Source of the DNA: Phycisphaeraceae bacterium
Lineage (GTDB): Bacteria > Planctomycetota > Phycisphaerae > Phycisphaerales > UBA1924
Direction: 5' to 3'
Length of the DNA: 64,000 nucleotides
NCBI GenBank assembly: GCA_019636795.1
Contig: JAHBWW010000002.1
Coordinates: forward strand, 62,001-126,000
Position 1 is the stretch's first letter; every line of letters starts with the position of its first letter. The notes under the pieces are model-generated. The model saw only the letters and a list, made by a program, of their open reading frames with translations, did not search any database and had not been told where the DNA came from. This document shows, in pieces, positions 1-10,802 of the stretch. The position numbers were made by a program, and so were the translations under genes.

Positions 1-957
1 TACGCTCGCTCGCGCACTCAGCAACTTCTGGCTCGCTTCGCCGACCCAGACCTCGTCACAAAGATCACTTCGCCGCGCCGGGCCGCCCACTTCTGGGTAC
101 GCACTATCGCGAGCGCCTTGGCTACCGCTTCACTCGCCTTTGCTCTGGTGCAGCCACAATGGAACGAGCGAGAGATCCCCGTCGCACGAAAAGGCCGCGA
201 AATCGTCTTCGTTGTCGACGTCTCGCGCAGCATGCTGGCCCGCGACCTCGCGCCCAACCGTCTTGAGCGCGCCAAGATCTGGATTCGCGATATGGCCTCG
301 GTCGTCGAAGGTGATTCAATCGCCCTCGTTGCCTTCGCAGGGTCCGCTGTCGTCAAGTGCCCCCTCACACGCGACATTGGCTTCTTCAATCTCGCCCTCG
401 AAGAACTCTCGCCCGATTCGGTCCCTGTCGGCGGCTCGATGATCGGTGATGCCATCCGTAAGACAGTTTCTCAAGTCTTCGAGCGCGACCCAACACGCGA
501 TCGACCCGACGCAATCTACCGCGACATCATCCTCATCACCGATGGCGAAGATCAGGACAGCCTGCCTGTCGAAGCCGCCGAATCTGCAGCCCAGTCCAAT
601 ATCCGCATCATCACAATCGGGCTCGGCAGCGACACAAACGGCACCCCAATCCCCGCCCAGAACTCCACCGAGCCATTCGCAACCTACCGCGGCGAAGTAG
701 TTCGCTCTCGACTCGATGCCGGTGCACTTGCCCGCATTGCCCAGGCCACCCCAGGCGGAGTTTTTCTCAACGTTGGCACCGGCAACATCGCTCTCGACGA
801 CATCTACTCCCAACTCATCGCCTCGGCCGATCAGATCACACTCGAAACCGGCAATGCCATGCGCTACGACGAAATGTTCTGGGCCTTTCTTTGTATCGCG
901 CTGGCCATGCTCGTCATCGAATCGTTCATTGATGACCGCAGGAGAGTGCAACCATGA
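1..957 (+). CDS. BatA/BatB-type von Willebrand factor A membrane protein (5' end missing)
   Basis: The frame is open from the first base, so the start lies outside the window. The visible part begins with a BatA-type box (LARFADPDLV), then a hydrophobic stretch and a VWA domain with a complete metal-ion site: DVSRS with its Asp codon at 217, the Thr in PLTRD and the Asp in ITDGED. A second hydrophobic helix near the C-terminus (FWAFLCIALAMLVIESF) would anchor the protein in the inner membrane. It heads a run of four coupled genes (VWA, TPR, BatD, BatE-like), the usual Bat (aerotolerance) order. The family is linked to stress tolerance and envelope complexes, but its biochemical role is not settled. 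The stop overlaps the next start as ATGA. Confidence 0.88.
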   Translation, partial: YARSRTQQLLARFADPDLVTKITSPRRAAHFWVRTIASALATASLAFALVQPQWNEREIPVARKGREIVFVVDVSRSMLARDLAPNRLERAKIWIRDMASVVEGDSIALVAFAGSAVVKCPLTRDIGFFNLALEELSPDSVPVGGSMIGDAIRKTVSQVFERDPTRDRPDAIYRDIILITDGEDQDSLPVEAAESAAQSNIRIITIGLGSDTNGTPIPAQNSTEPFATYRGEVVRSRLDAGALARIAQATPGGVFLNVGTGNIALDDIYSQLIASADQITLETGNAMRYDEMFWAFLCIALAMLVIESFIDDRRRVQP

Positions 958-1982
958 TGCCGCACACGCTGATCTTCGCCGCCTTGCTCTCGCTCTCGCC
1001 CAACAATGGCCATCGACTCTTCAGCGAAGGCAAGTTCCCCGAAGCCGCCCAGGCCTTCGCGCACAGACCATCCGCAGAAAGCATGTTCAATCACGGGTGC
1101 GCACTGCTCGAAGCTGGCAACTATGCCGGCGCAATCGAGGCGTACCGCACCGTCGATACAGCCTTCCCTCATCTTGCTCCCAACGCCCGCTTCAACCTCG
1201 CCCATGCGCTCTTCAAATCAGCGATGGCAGAGATGCAGCCTCGAACCGTCAACGACCAACTTCAACCAGGCGACCTTGGCAAAGCACTTGTTCTCCTCCG
1301 CGCCAGCGCTGCTGCCTTCCGGGCAGTTCTCGATGTCGCACCGAACGATCTCGACGCTGCTCGAAACACCGAACTCGTCCGGCGACTCATCGCACAGATT
1401 CAAGACCAACTCGAAGAGCAGCAACGTCAGCAACAGCAGATGCAGGACGCTGCCAACCGGATGGAACAACTCGCGGACGCACAGCAACAGCAAGCCGACC
1501 AGACGCGCACAACTCCGCCAAGCCGATCACGCGAGCAGCTCGAATCCCAGCAGGACCTCAATGAACAGACACAACAAGCAGCAAACGATCTCGAAGAGCT
1601 TCTCGACCAGAATCCCGAGTTGGCCGACTTGCTCCAACAAGCCATGAAATCGCAAAGCGACGCGATGGAAGAACTCGCCGTCAGCCGCACCGATCGAGCC
1701 GCACCCGAACAGCAGACCGCCGCCGACCAACTCCGCGCCATCGCCGAAGCCCTGCGACAATCCGCCGATCAGCAGCCGCAAGAACAACAGGATCAGAGCG
1801 AACAACCGCAACAACAGCAGCAGCCACAGGAAGCACCCAACCAGCCCGCTGCCGATCAACCAAAATCCCCCGAGCAAAGACACGCCGAGCAAATCCTCGA
1901 ACAAGAGGGCCAGCAGCGACGTGAGCTCGAAAATCTTCGTCGCATGCTCAGCCGCCCTGTCCCCGTAGAGCGAGATTGGTAA
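954..1982 (+). CDS. Bat operon TPR protein with Gln-rich C-terminus (BatC-like)
   Basis: This 342-residue protein starts with a short hydrophobic leader and then TPR-like helices over about residues 20-130 (AESMFNHGCALLEAGNYAGA, NARFNLAHALFK). From about residue 150 it is very rich in Gln, Glu and Ala, with runs such as QQQQQPQEAPNQ, and is likely coiled coil or disordered. TPR partners of this kind follow the VWA proteins in Bat operons and are thought to scaffold the complex. The start overlaps the VWA stop by four bases (ATGA) and the stop overlaps the BatD start (TAATG), so translation is coupled. The Gln-rich tail is low-complexity and not informative for homology. Confidence 0.82.
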   Translation: MMPHTLIFAALLSLSPNNGHRLFSEGKFPEAAQAFAHRPSAESMFNHGCALLEAGNYAGAIEAYRTVDTAFPHLAPNARFNLAHALFKSAMAEMQPRTVNDQLQPGDLGKALVLLRASAAAFRAVLDVAPNDLDAARNTELVRRLIAQIQDQLEEQQRQQQQMQDAANRMEQLADAQQQQADQTRTTPPSRSREQLESQQDLNEQTQQAANDLEELLDQNPELADLLQQAMKSQSDAMEELAVSRTDRAAPEQQTAADQLRAIAEALRQSADQQPQEQQDQSEQPQQQQQPQEAPNQPAADQPKSPEQRHAEQILEQEGQQRRELENLRRMLSRPVPVERDW

Positions 1983-3742
1983 TGCACACACGTTCCCGAG
2001 TTTATCATTTCGCGTTCGTGCTCATCTGCCTTGTCTGTTCTCACGCACGCGCCCAAACCAGCATCGAAGTCACCGCGGCTGTCGAACCCGAGCGCGCATA
2101 CCTCGGCAGCACGTTTCGCTATGTCATCTCCATTCTCTCAAACAAGAGGCTGGCAGTCGAAGATCCAATCGTCAATTTCCCAAATCAGATCCGTGTTCTG
2201 AGCACCGGCTCCTCTTTCATGTCACAGCCCGGACGCGCCCGCGACGCCAATGGCAACATCGTCGTCACCAACGTCATCACCCAGTCCTACACCTACACAC
2301 TGGCCGCATCCAGTTCGGGCACGCTCACGATCCCCTCGATGCAAGTCGTCGTCGATGGGAACACCTTCAACACCAATCCCGTTGATGTCGAAATCGTCGA
2401 GCCGGATCAGCCAGATGACTTTGCACTCGAAGCCCGCATCAGCAAGCCTCGCGCGTATGTCGGTGAACCAGTCACGCTTCGCCTCACGTGGTACGTCGGC
2501 CGTGATGTGCAGAGTTTCGCCCTTGCAGGTGGCGACATTCCCGATGGCCTCACCGTCGAGCCAATCAGCGATCCAGTCGCGTTTCGCGATCGCTCTGGGC
2601 AGTACTTGCGCACCGAAATCTTCGGCCAAACCATCTACGGCAAGCGCGGGCAAGGTTCCTTTCAGGGCACCGCCGCCCTCACACTCACCTACGAACTGCG
2701 CATCATCGCCGAGCGCCCCGGCACATTCTCCCTCGGCCCGATCGTCATGATCTTCGACACGCCTCGCCGCAACGAACGAGGCACAGAACGAGGCATCTCT
2801 CGCACCGCGCCCATCGAGTTCACCGCACGCCCCATCCCAACCGATGGTCGCCCGAGCACCTTTACCGACCTCATCGGTTCATACATGATCGAAGCAAGCG
2901 CCTCGCCCACCGATGTCAACGTCGGCGACCCTATCGCGTTGCAGGTGCGCATCACCGGCCCAAACGCCCCGCGCATCGAAGATGGACCCAATCTCGAAGT
3001 TCAGCGTCAACTCGTCGATCACTTCAAACTTGATACCACAGGCTGGACACGCGTGCCCGACAGCACCGGCCGCGCCGTCTTCCGCACAACCATCCGCGCA
3101 CTCAGCGAAAACGTCACCGAGATTCCCCCACTCGAACTTTCGTATTTCGAACCTATGCAGGGCAAATTCGGAACATCGTTCACGGCTCCCATCCCGATTA
3201 CCGTCCGCTCCACGCGGGATGTCACCCTGGCCGACGCGATTCTCAGCCCCCTTCGCGCCCCCGCCTCACGCTCCTCACTCGATCGCTCCGCCCCCGGCAT
3301 CTGGGCGCTGGCGTCTGCCGATGAACTGGCAAGACCAGCACCTCCTGAACGAATCGAGCAGTGGTTCTGGTACGCCATCGCCGCTGCCCCGACCGCTGCC
3401 CTGCTCGTCATCTTTTTTTCGACAGTGCGTGATCGCGCCACCCGACCCGGTGCTCGCGCACGTCACGCACTGCACAAAGCCCTCCGCCTCGCACGCGCAG
3501 GCAAGACCGATCTTGCCGTGCGACACTACATGGCCCTTCGTCTGGCCCAACGACCCGACGCAATCACCGCCGATGACTGTGCCCGCATTGCTGCTACTCC
3601 GCTCGAAGCACGCGAACTTGCAGCTGCACTTGAACGCACCGAACTGGCTCGCTTCGGGGGCCTCGATCGCCCCGCGCCCGATCCGGAGCGGTGCTGCCAA
3701 CTCCTCCGCAACGCACACGAGCACATGGAGCGCACACAATGA
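1982..3742 (+). CDS. BatD-like protein
   Basis: 586 residues. A signal peptide (MHTRSRVYHFAFVLICLVCSHARAQ region) is followed by a long beta-rich periplasmic part typical of BatD, with repeated Ig-like segments (VTAAVEPERAYLGSTFRYVI, ARISKPRAYVGEPVTLRLTW, ASASPTDVNVGDPIALQVRI). A single transmembrane helix lies near residue 465 (WYAIAAAPTAALLVIFF), and the C-terminal ~110 residues are cytoplasmic and helical. I chose the ATG at 1982, which overlaps the upstream stop as TAATG, over an in-frame TTG six bases earlier. BatD is the exported partner in Bat operons. The stop overlaps the next start as ATGA. Confidence 0.87.
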   Translation: MHTRSRVYHFAFVLICLVCSHARAQTSIEVTAAVEPERAYLGSTFRYVISILSNKRLAVEDPIVNFPNQIRVLSTGSSFMSQPGRARDANGNIVVTNVITQSYTYTLAASSSGTLTIPSMQVVVDGNTFNTNPVDVEIVEPDQPDDFALEARISKPRAYVGEPVTLRLTWYVGRDVQSFALAGGDIPDGLTVEPISDPVAFRDRSGQYLRTEIFGQTIYGKRGQGSFQGTAALTLTYELRIIAERPGTFSLGPIVMIFDTPRRNERGTERGISRTAPIEFTARPIPTDGRPSTFTDLIGSYMIEASASPTDVNVGDPIALQVRITGPNAPRIEDGPNLEVQRQLVDHFKLDTTGWTRVPDSTGRAVFRTTIRALSENVTEIPPLELSYFEPMQGKFGTSFTAPIPITVRSTRDVTLADAILSPLRAPASRSSLDRSAPGIWALASADELARPAPPERIEQWFWYAIAAAPTAALLVIFFSTVRDRATRPGARARHALHKALRLARAGKTDLAVRHYMALRLAQRPDAITADDCARIAATPLEARELAAALERTELARFGGLDRPAPDPERCCQLLRNAHEHMERTQ

Positions 3743-4542
3743 ACCGCCTGTGCCTCATCGTCTGCTCCATTGTCATGCTGCTTTTCGCACCATACGCTCG
3801 CGCGACGCCACCAGCCTCCGCCTCAGAGCACGCCATTTCGCTCTATGAGCAGGCCATCGGTGTCTATCGCTCTGATCCGATTCTCGCTCGCGCCCTCTTC
3901 GCTCAATCCGCTGCCGAGTTCACTCGTGCCTTGCGCGAAACTGGCCACAACCCCGAGTTGTACCGCGCCCTCGGGAATGCTGCCCTCCTCTCAGAACAAA
4001 CCGGGCAGGCAGTCCTCGCTCTTAACCGGGCGCTGGTGCTCGATCCACGCCACGCTCAGGCACGCGAAGCACTCACTGCTGCGCGGGCAGCAGTGCAGAT
4101 CGACATCGCACCCGCGCCCAGCCAGCGTGCGATCGACGTAGCCAACAGTTGGCGGCGCTTCGTCTCGCCCATCGTCGTTCAGTTCACATTTGTCCTGTCG
4201 TGGACCGTGCTCTGGATCTGTATCGCACGCTCTCGTTCAGTGCGCGCAAGCACCCCCGCCTTCATCCCCGCCATCGCTGCAATCCTGGCGTTGATCTCCG
4301 CCCTCGCACTTGTTGCCAGCGAGTGGGATCGTCGCACCGATACTCGCATCGTCGTACTCAACCCCACCTTTGGTTTCAATGGCCCCAGCCGCGACGTATA
4401 CGAGCCCACCTTTGAGCAGACCCTCCCGCCCGGCACCGAAGCCCGCGCTATCGAGTCCCGCAATGACTGGACGCGCGTACGCCTCCGCTCAGGTTCTGAA
4501 ACGTGGATTCCCACCGACACCTTCGATTACGTGCAGCCGTAA
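3739..4542 (+). CDS. BatE-like TPR protein with C-terminal SH3-like domain
   Basis: 267 residues from the ATG that overlaps the BatD stop (ATGA); longer in-frame starts would lie inside BatD. It has a signal peptide (LCLIVCSIVMLLFAPYARAT), then TPR-type helices (ALFAQSAAEFTRALRETG, LYRALGNAALLSEQTGQAVL). Two transmembrane helices follow (IVVQFTFVLSWTVLWICIA and FIPAIAAILALISALALVA). The last ~70 residues look like a bacterial SH3 domain (RAIESRNDWTRVRLRSGSETWI). This matches BatE of other Bat operons. It is the last gene of the operon and converges on purM with 55 bases between, where I see no strong terminator. Confidence 0.83.
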   Translation: MNRLCLIVCSIVMLLFAPYARATPPASASEHAISLYEQAIGVYRSDPILARALFAQSAAEFTRALRETGHNPELYRALGNAALLSEQTGQAVLALNRALVLDPRHAQAREALTAARAAVQIDIAPAPSQRAIDVANSWRRFVSPIVVQFTFVLSWTVLWICIARSRSVRASTPAFIPAIAAILALISALALVASEWDRRTDTRIVVLNPTFGFNGPSRDVYEPTFEQTLPPGTEARAIESRNDWTRVRLRSGSETWIPTDTFDYVQP

Positions 4543-4597
4543 TGAAACTCGCTCCTCGCAAGCGGCCATTACAAAAGACTTCATTGAGCAGTCATCA

Positions 4598-5677
4598 TCA
4601 CTTGAATCGGACAACGCCCTTGCCGCGCTCGATTCGTCCGATGGTCCAGACTCGTTCGCCAAACCGCTCCAGTTTCCGCACGATCGACTCGGCAAACGTC
4701 GGGCGCACGATCAGGCAGTACCCGATCCCCATGTTGAACACGCGCCACATCTCGTCTTCTGCCACCCCACCCTTCTTCTGAAGAAACGAAAAAACCGAAG
4801 GCTTGTCCCATGCCCGTCGATCCACGACTGCATCGACGCCGTCGTGCAGTGCGCGATTCAAATTGCCCTCGAGCCCGCCGCCAGTGATATGCGCCATGCC
4901 CGTCACAACTTTCTTCACGCGATACGCCCGCCCGAGCCGCACGATCGAATCCGCATAGATCCGCGTCGGCTCAAGCAGCACATCGCCCAGCACGCGCTCG
5001 CGATCCAACTCCGGATATACCTTGTCGAGCTTCAGTTTGGCTTTCTGTACGATCTTGCGAACGAGCGAGTACCCATTCGAGTGCACACCGCTCGACGCCA
5101 GACCCAGCACAATGTCTCCCGGCTCGACGCGCGTCGCATCCGTCGCCCGCGAAAGCTCGACCACCCCCACCGCAAACCCGGCCAGATCGAAGTCGCCTTC
5201 CTTGTACAGGTCGTTCATCTCCGCGGTCTCGCCACCAAGCAGCGCACACCGCGCAAGCTCGCACCCGCGGCTGATCCCGCTGAGCAGTGCCATCAGCATC
5301 TCCTGCTCCACCCGATGAACCGCGATGTAATCCAGAAAAAACAACGGCTCGGCACCCTGCACAATCAGGTCATTGACATTCATCGCCACAAGATCGATCC
5401 CGACCGTGTCGTACCGATTCATCTCTTTGGCAAGGTGCACCTTCGTCCCCACGCCATCGGCACACGACACCAGCACCGGCTCGCGGTAGTTGTGTCGAAA
5501 CAATTCCTCGTTGTAGTCAAGCCGGTATAGCCCCGCAAACCCACCGGGGTTCGCAATCACTCTCTGCCCGTGCGTCCGCCGCAACAGCGACCCGATCGAC
5601 GCTACGAATCGATCGCCCGCCTCGATGCTGACTCCCGACTCGGCATATGTCAGACCGCCAGATTTCGTCTTCGCCAT
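4598..5677 (-). CDS. purM: Phosphoribosylformylglycinamidine cyclo-ligase (AIR synthetase)
   Basis: PurM closes FGAM to aminoimidazole ribonucleotide with ATP in the fifth step of purine synthesis. The 359-residue product has the family's N-terminus ([20 protein letters not shown]), a glycine-rich loop ([12 protein letters not shown]), the [12 protein letters not shown] segment and C-terminal [13 protein letters not shown] start at MAKTKSGG because residues further upstream have no counterpart in PurM and run into the divergent region before metK. Length is close to the family norm. No other purine gene is nearby. Confidence 0.96.
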   Translation of the reverse strand: MAKTKSGGLTYAESGVSIEAGDRFVASIGSLLRRTHGQRVIANPGGFAGLYRLDYNEELFRHNYREPVLVSCADGVGTKVHLAKEMNRYDTVGIDLVAMNVNDLIVQGAEPLFFLDYIAVHRVEQEMLMALLSGISRGCELARCALLGGETAEMNDLYKEGDFDLAGFAVGVVELSRATDATRVEPGDIVLGLASSGVHSNGYSLVRKIVQKAKLKLDKVYPELDRERVLGDVLLEPTRIYADSIVRLGRAYRVKKVVTGMAHITGGGLEGNLNRALHDGVDAVVDRRAWDKPSVFSFLQKKGGVAEDEMWRVFNMGIGYCLIVRPTFAESIVRKLERFGERVWTIGRIERGKGVVRFK

Positions 5678-5853
5678 GCCCGGAGGATATGGCCTCGCAC
5701 CCACCCTCCGCAGCCCAACTGGGCACAAGCCTCCGCCAGGAACTTCTCGACCCTCCGACCCTCGCACCCCGCAAGGTCTACGATCGTCCTCAAGGTCCGC
5801 TGGTCAAGCCGGTCAGCACATCAACCCAACCCGCGTTTCAGGGATTTCGTGCC
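5678..5853. promoter_or_regulatory. Divergent purM/metK intergenic region
   Basis: This 176-base gap separates the starts of purM (minus) and metK (plus), so promoters for both should lie here. I could not pick a convincing -10/-35 pair. I looked for a SAM-sensing riboswitch in front of metK and saw no recognisable core and no terminator hairpin. Confidence 0.4.
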
Positions 5854-7041
<1,188 letters not shown>

Positions 7042-7050
7042 GCCACTCCG

Positions 7051-8229
7051 ATGCATCCCCCGAGCAACGAACCTCGGAAACACAACCCCATCGGCACCCT
7101 CGCCGGCGCAGCGTTCCTGGCTGTCTCATGGACATGGTGCATCGGCATGTTCCTCCCGATTCTCCTCGTCCGCGACTTCGGCCCTTGGGCGTTCCTCGTC
7201 TTCGCACTCCCCAACATCGTCGGTGCCGCTGCCATGGGCTGGGTGCTTTCGACACGCGAGTTCGCTGCCCGTCTTGTCACGTTGCATCGCCCCGCGCTCG
7301 AAGCCTTCTCCATCGTCACCATCGCATTCCACATCTACTGGATCACCTGGCTCAGCTCATGGGTCGCAACCAGCCTGCACCTCGATCGAGTCTCCCTGAC
7401 AATCGTGCTCCTCCTGGCAATCGCTGCCTTCGCCCTACTCATCACACGCCCATCGCGCAGCCTCGTCGCCATTGCCCTCCCCATCTGGCTCCTCTCGGCC
7501 GCGGTCTTCATCGCCCTGACATTTCACACCAAATCCGTCATCCCCACGCCCGCACTCGAAACCTTGCCGACCGGCCTCCTCTGGCTCGCCCCCATCTGCA
7601 TCTTCGGCTTTGCCCTCTGCCCATACCTCGATCTCACCTTCCACGCCACACGACTTTCCCTCACCGCCCGACAGTCGCGCATTGCCTTCACGCTCGGCTT
7701 CGGGTTCTTCTTCGCCGCGATGATCCTTCTCACTCTCGCATACGCACCCTTCATCGACGAACGCATCTCACCCCGTGTCCTCCCCACCTGGATCGCAGCC
7801 GCAATCCTCTTTCACCTCTTGATCCAAGCCAGTTTTACCATCGCCGCTCACCGCCGTGCCACCACGCCCATGCTCATCCCCGAAAAGTTCGCCTGGGGAT
7901 TCTGGGTGCTGGCCGCGCTCGCAGCCATCATCGCCTCGCGCCTGCCCGAACACTCAGGCATATCCGCTGGTGAACTCGGATACCGCCTCTTCATGTCCTT
8001 CTATGGCCTCGTCTTCCCCGCATACGTCTGGCTCGTCATGATCCCCACGCGCATCGCAACCCCCGCCGCCAGGCGCAAAACAATTCGCGTCTGCGCCGCC
8101 GCCGTCGGTATCGCCGCCCCCATGTTTTGGATGGGCTTTATCGAACGTCAGGAAATCTGGCTCGGTTTCGGCCTTGCCGTAGTCATTCTCGCACGCCTCT
8201 TCCTCCCCAGACGCGCCGCACTTCAATAA
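7051..8229 (+). CDS. Polytopic membrane protein of unknown function
   Basis: 392 residues with about 10-11 predicted transmembrane helices, for example FLAVSWTWCIGMFLPILLV, AFLVFALPNIVGAAAMGWVL, LTIVLLLAIAAFALLI and IAFTLGFGFFFAAMILLTL. The first two helices and the WCIGMFLPILLVRDFGPW loop recall sodium:solute symporter-like or APC-fold transporters, but I recognise no diagnostic motif and would not assign a substrate. It begins nine bases after metK, so co-transcription is likely, and ends seven bases from the convergent queG. Confidence 0.75.
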   Translation: MHPPSNEPRKHNPIGTLAGAAFLAVSWTWCIGMFLPILLVRDFGPWAFLVFALPNIVGAAAMGWVLSTREFAARLVTLHRPALEAFSIVTIAFHIYWITWLSSWVATSLHLDRVSLTIVLLLAIAAFALLITRPSRSLVAIALPIWLLSAAVFIALTFHTKSVIPTPALETLPTGLLWLAPICIFGFALCPYLDLTFHATRLSLTARQSRIAFTLGFGFFFAAMILLTLAYAPFIDERISPRVLPTWIAAAILFHLLIQASFTIAAHRRATTPMLIPEKFAWGFWVLAALAAIIASRLPEHSGISAGELGYRLFMSFYGLVFPAYVWLVMIPTRIATPAARRKTIRVCAAAVGIAAPMFWMGFIERQEIWLGFGLAVVILARLFLPRRAALQ

Positions 8230-8236
8230 CAAGCAC

Positions 8237-9319
8237 TCACAAGCGTTCCCCAGACCTTCGCAGCACCTGCAAAGCCGTCTCACGCACCAACTCGCTCGCA
8301 TCATCGCGCGCAATCTCCTCAATCCGCGCACGCAACGCCGCATCCTCACCCCGTGCCAGTTCATTCCCCGCAGCAATCGCCGCATTCCGACGCATCATGT
8401 CCAGCTTCGCCCGCTTGATCGCCGAACCCGAACACGCTTCACGCCGCTCATCCTCCTCCCAACCCAACACCTCCAGCAAGTCGAACCCGCTCACGCGCGC
8501 TTCATACGCCGGATACACACTTCCAGCCCGCTCGCCCGCCGCGCCCGCACGCTCCGAATTGTGCGGGCACACCTCCTGGCACACATCACACCCGAAAACC
8601 CAATCCCCAATTCCCTCAAAAAACTCTTCCTCGATCAGCCCCCGATGCTCGATCGTCAGGTAACTCACGCAACGCCTCGCATCGACCGCATAAGGCGTAA
8701 TCGCCTGCGTCGGGCACGCATCAATGCACCGCGTACACGTCCCGCAATGATCCGCAACCACGCGCTGCTCCGCAGACGCCTCAAGCCTCAGCGTCGTCAC
8801 CACCCCGCCCAGCAGCACATAACTGCCCAGCCTCGGATGAATCGTCAGCGTGTGCTTTCCCGTCCACCCGATCCCGCAGCGTGCCGCCAGTTCGCGCTCA
8901 AGCACCGGAGCCGTATCAACAAACGCGCGAAACCGCTCGCCCGGATACGCCTTGCTCAACTCATCGCACAGCGTATGCAACCGCTTCTTAAGCACCACAT
9001 GATAATCACGCCCGCGCGCATACCGCGCCACCCGCCCCAATCGCACTCGCCCGTGCCTGTCCTCACGCTGACCCCGCACCGCGTACTGATCCGCAACCAT
9101 CAGCACACTTGCCGCATCCGCCAGCATCAACCGCACATCGCACCGCACATCGGCGTGCTCTGCCAGCCACGTCATCGAGCCGTGCTTGCCAGCCGCAATC
9201 CACGCCTCAAACTCTTTCGACCATCTACTCGGTTCGGCAGCGCACACCCCACACGCCGCGAAACCAAGCGACTTGCATCGCTCGATCAAACGTTGCGTTC
9301 GTTCGCGATCTTCGCTCAC
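8237..9319 (-). CDS. queG: Epoxyqueuosine reductase
   Basis: QueG reduces epoxyqueuosine to queuosine in tRNA, the last step of Q34 synthesis, using cobalamin and two 4Fe-4S clusters. The 360-residue product has the catalytic Asp region FVDTAPVLERELA (Asp135), GWTGKHT, and two ferredoxin-like cysteine sets: C192-C195-C198-C202 (CGTCTRCIDACP) and C217 with C244-C247-C251 (CDVCQEVCP). The start is GTG. It lies ten bases downstream of a TIM-barrel gene on the same strand. The C-terminal ~90 residues look like the HEAT-like repeats seen in longer QueG proteins. Confidence 0.95.
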   Translation of the reverse strand: MSEDRERTQRLIERCKSLGFAACGVCAAEPSRWSKEFEAWIAAGKHGSMTWLAEHADVRCDVRLMLADAASVLMVADQYAVRGQREDRHGRVRLGRVARYARGRDYHVVLKKRLHTLCDELSKAYPGERFRAFVDTAPVLERELAARCGIGWTGKHTLTIHPRLGSYVLLGGVVTTLRLEASAEQRVVADHCGTCTRCIDACPTQAITPYAVDARRCVSYLTIEHRGLIEEEFFEGIGDWVFGCDVCQEVCPHNSERAGAAGERAGSVYPAYEARVSGFDLLEVLGWEEDERREACSGSAIKRAKLDMMRRNAAIAAGNELARGEDAALRARIEEIARDDASELVRETALQVLRRSGERL

Positions 9320-9329
9320 ACCCTCGCGC

Positions 9330-10193
9330 CTAACTCATCGCCATCGCACGCGGGCCAGCCTTTGCACGAGCGCCCGCATACCACCCCATCAGGTCCGCCA
9401 CACTCTGAGGCAACACCCGCTCGGCCGCCTCAAGCCCCGAAAGCCACAGGCGATCCCACTCGATCACCGCCCAGCCGCCATAGTTTCGCCGCGCCAGTTC
9501 TTCGACCACCTCGCGACAGTGCATCTCGCCGTGCCCGATCGGAACAGCCGTGGTTCCTACAAAATCTTTCAACTTCACGCTCTCAAGCCGCTCACCCAGC
9601 ATGCGCACGCCCTCGACAGGGTCCTCCCCCACCGACTGAGCAACCGCCGGGCAATACGCAGCCGCAACGTGAGTCGATGCCAGACGATCCATGATCTCAT
9701 TGAGATCTTCCGCCGTCGCAAACGACCCGCCATTCTCAATCAGCAGCCGCACACCCGTGTTGCGCGCGCACGCCGCCGCGAGTTCCATCCGCTCGATGAT
9801 CCGCCGAAGCCCCGCCTTGCGCGTCTCCTTGGCCCCGAGTTCAAACGCAAACACGCGCACAAACGGAGCCTTCACCTCGCGCGCCACGTCAATCATCCGC
9901 TTGGTCGCACGCACCTCAATCTGCGTTTGGCTCACCACACGCCCCACCACCGGCGGAAAAATCGGCGCGTCATACCGAATCGAAGTCGCAAGGCACGCAA
10001 TCGACACCCCAGACTGCGCACTCAGACGCCGAATCTTCGCAAAGTCCGTCAGGCACGGATCCGGCGCGAACTGCGATGAGTCATCGCCGAACGTCCGCAA
10101 CTCCACACCGGTCACGTCGATCTTCCTCGCAAACTCGAACACCCGCTCAAGCGTCCACTCCGGACATGCCACTGTGCTGATCGCAGGCTTCAT
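9330..10193 (-). CDS. Sugar phosphate isomerase/epimerase family (xylose isomerase-like TIM barrel)
   Basis: A 287-residue AP-endonuclease-2/xylose-isomerase-like TIM barrel. Supporting segments are the N-terminal STVACPEWTLERVFEFARK, IDVTGVELRTF, the metal-ligand Glu strand LLIENGGSFA, and HCREVVEELARRNYGGWAVIEWD near the C-terminus. Members of this family isomerise or epimerise free or phosphorylated sugars and related acids; the substrate cannot be read from sequence. It starts at MKPAISTVA and is followed ten bases later by queG. The divergent neighbour is a small lipoprotein. Confidence 0.8.
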   Translation of the reverse strand: MKPAISTVACPEWTLERVFEFARKIDVTGVELRTFGDDSSQFAPDPCLTDFAKIRRLSAQSGVSIACLATSIRYDAPIFPPVVGRVVSQTQIEVRATKRMIDVAREVKAPFVRVFAFELGAKETRKAGLRRIIERMELAAACARNTGVRLLIENGGSFATAEDLNEIMDRLASTHVAAAYCPAVAQSVGEDPVEGVRMLGERLESVKLKDFVGTTAVPIGHGEMHCREVVEELARRNYGGWAVIEWDRLWLSGLEAAERVLPQSVADLMGWYAGARAKAGPRAMAMS

Positions 10194-10502
10194 GGTGCAA
10201 AAAACTCCTTGTCAGGGACCCCATCCCCGGTGCGGATCAATGGTAGGTCGTGCTGCACTTGGGGAGCACACGCCAGAACAGAGGTCGCCATGAACCACAC
10301 CCACAACGTCCGAAGAACCCCATGTTCACCACGATCCGATGATGTCTGCACCAAGCATGCCGATCACGCGGGCACCACCAACCCTGCCAGAGTCCAGCCA
10401 CGAGCCCAAACCCTCAACCACCGGGTGTCATCTTTCCGATCTCCCATCAGCGGCACGCGGGGTGCGAACGTCGCCAACGTTGAGGCTTTGAAAGGTCCGC
10501 GG
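10194..10502. other. Intergenic region between TIM-barrel gene and lipoprotein
   Basis: About 310 bases between divergent genes. An ATG at 10290 preceded by GAGG (10281-10284) opens a frame that runs into the lipoprotein, but the 71 extra residues are Arg/Thr/Pro-rich with no family look, and they would bury the lipoprotein signal. I therefore treat this stretch as non-coding leader and see no other structure in it. Confidence 0.4.
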
Positions 10503-10733
10503 TTGTCCAGTCTCCGCACCAGCACGACGCAATGCGTCGTCATCATCAGCACGGCCCTTGTCCTCCTCGGCTCGGTCGGCGGTTGCACCAACACACGCCA
10601 GCGCGATTTCTACGCCGCACGCAACATCGACATTTCCCCAGAGCCCGGCGATGGAACCGTCATCGTTCGGCGCGACACGGTCGACCTCCTCACACGCGAA
10701 CGTCAGGCCCTCGCCCTCTCGCGCGTCGATTGA
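10503..10733 (+). CDS. Small putative lipoprotein
   Basis: If translation starts at the TTG at 10503, preceded by AAAGG at 10491-10495, the product is 76 residues with a good lipoprotein signal: an Arg-containing start, a hydrophobic core (VVIISTALVLLG) and a lipobox ending GSVGGC at Cys28. The mature part is about 49 residues (TNTRQRDFYAARNIDI... ALALSRVD) and has no recognised domain. An alternative in-frame ATG at 10290 would put the lipobox near residue 99, which is unlikely for export. No known function. kynA follows about 70 bases later. Confidence 0.55.
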   Translation: MSSLRTSTTQCVVIISTALVLLGSVGGCTNTRQRDFYAARNIDISPEPGDGTVIVRRDTVDLLTRERQALALSRVD

Positions 10734-10802
10734 TCAAACGCCAACCTCCAAACCTCGGCCTGTCCGGGTCCATAGCATGAACTCGCAACAAGGAGCATGC
10801 TC

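Noticed and set aside
5678-5853. SAM riboswitch before metK
   Set aside because: No conserved core or terminator hairpin could be drawn.
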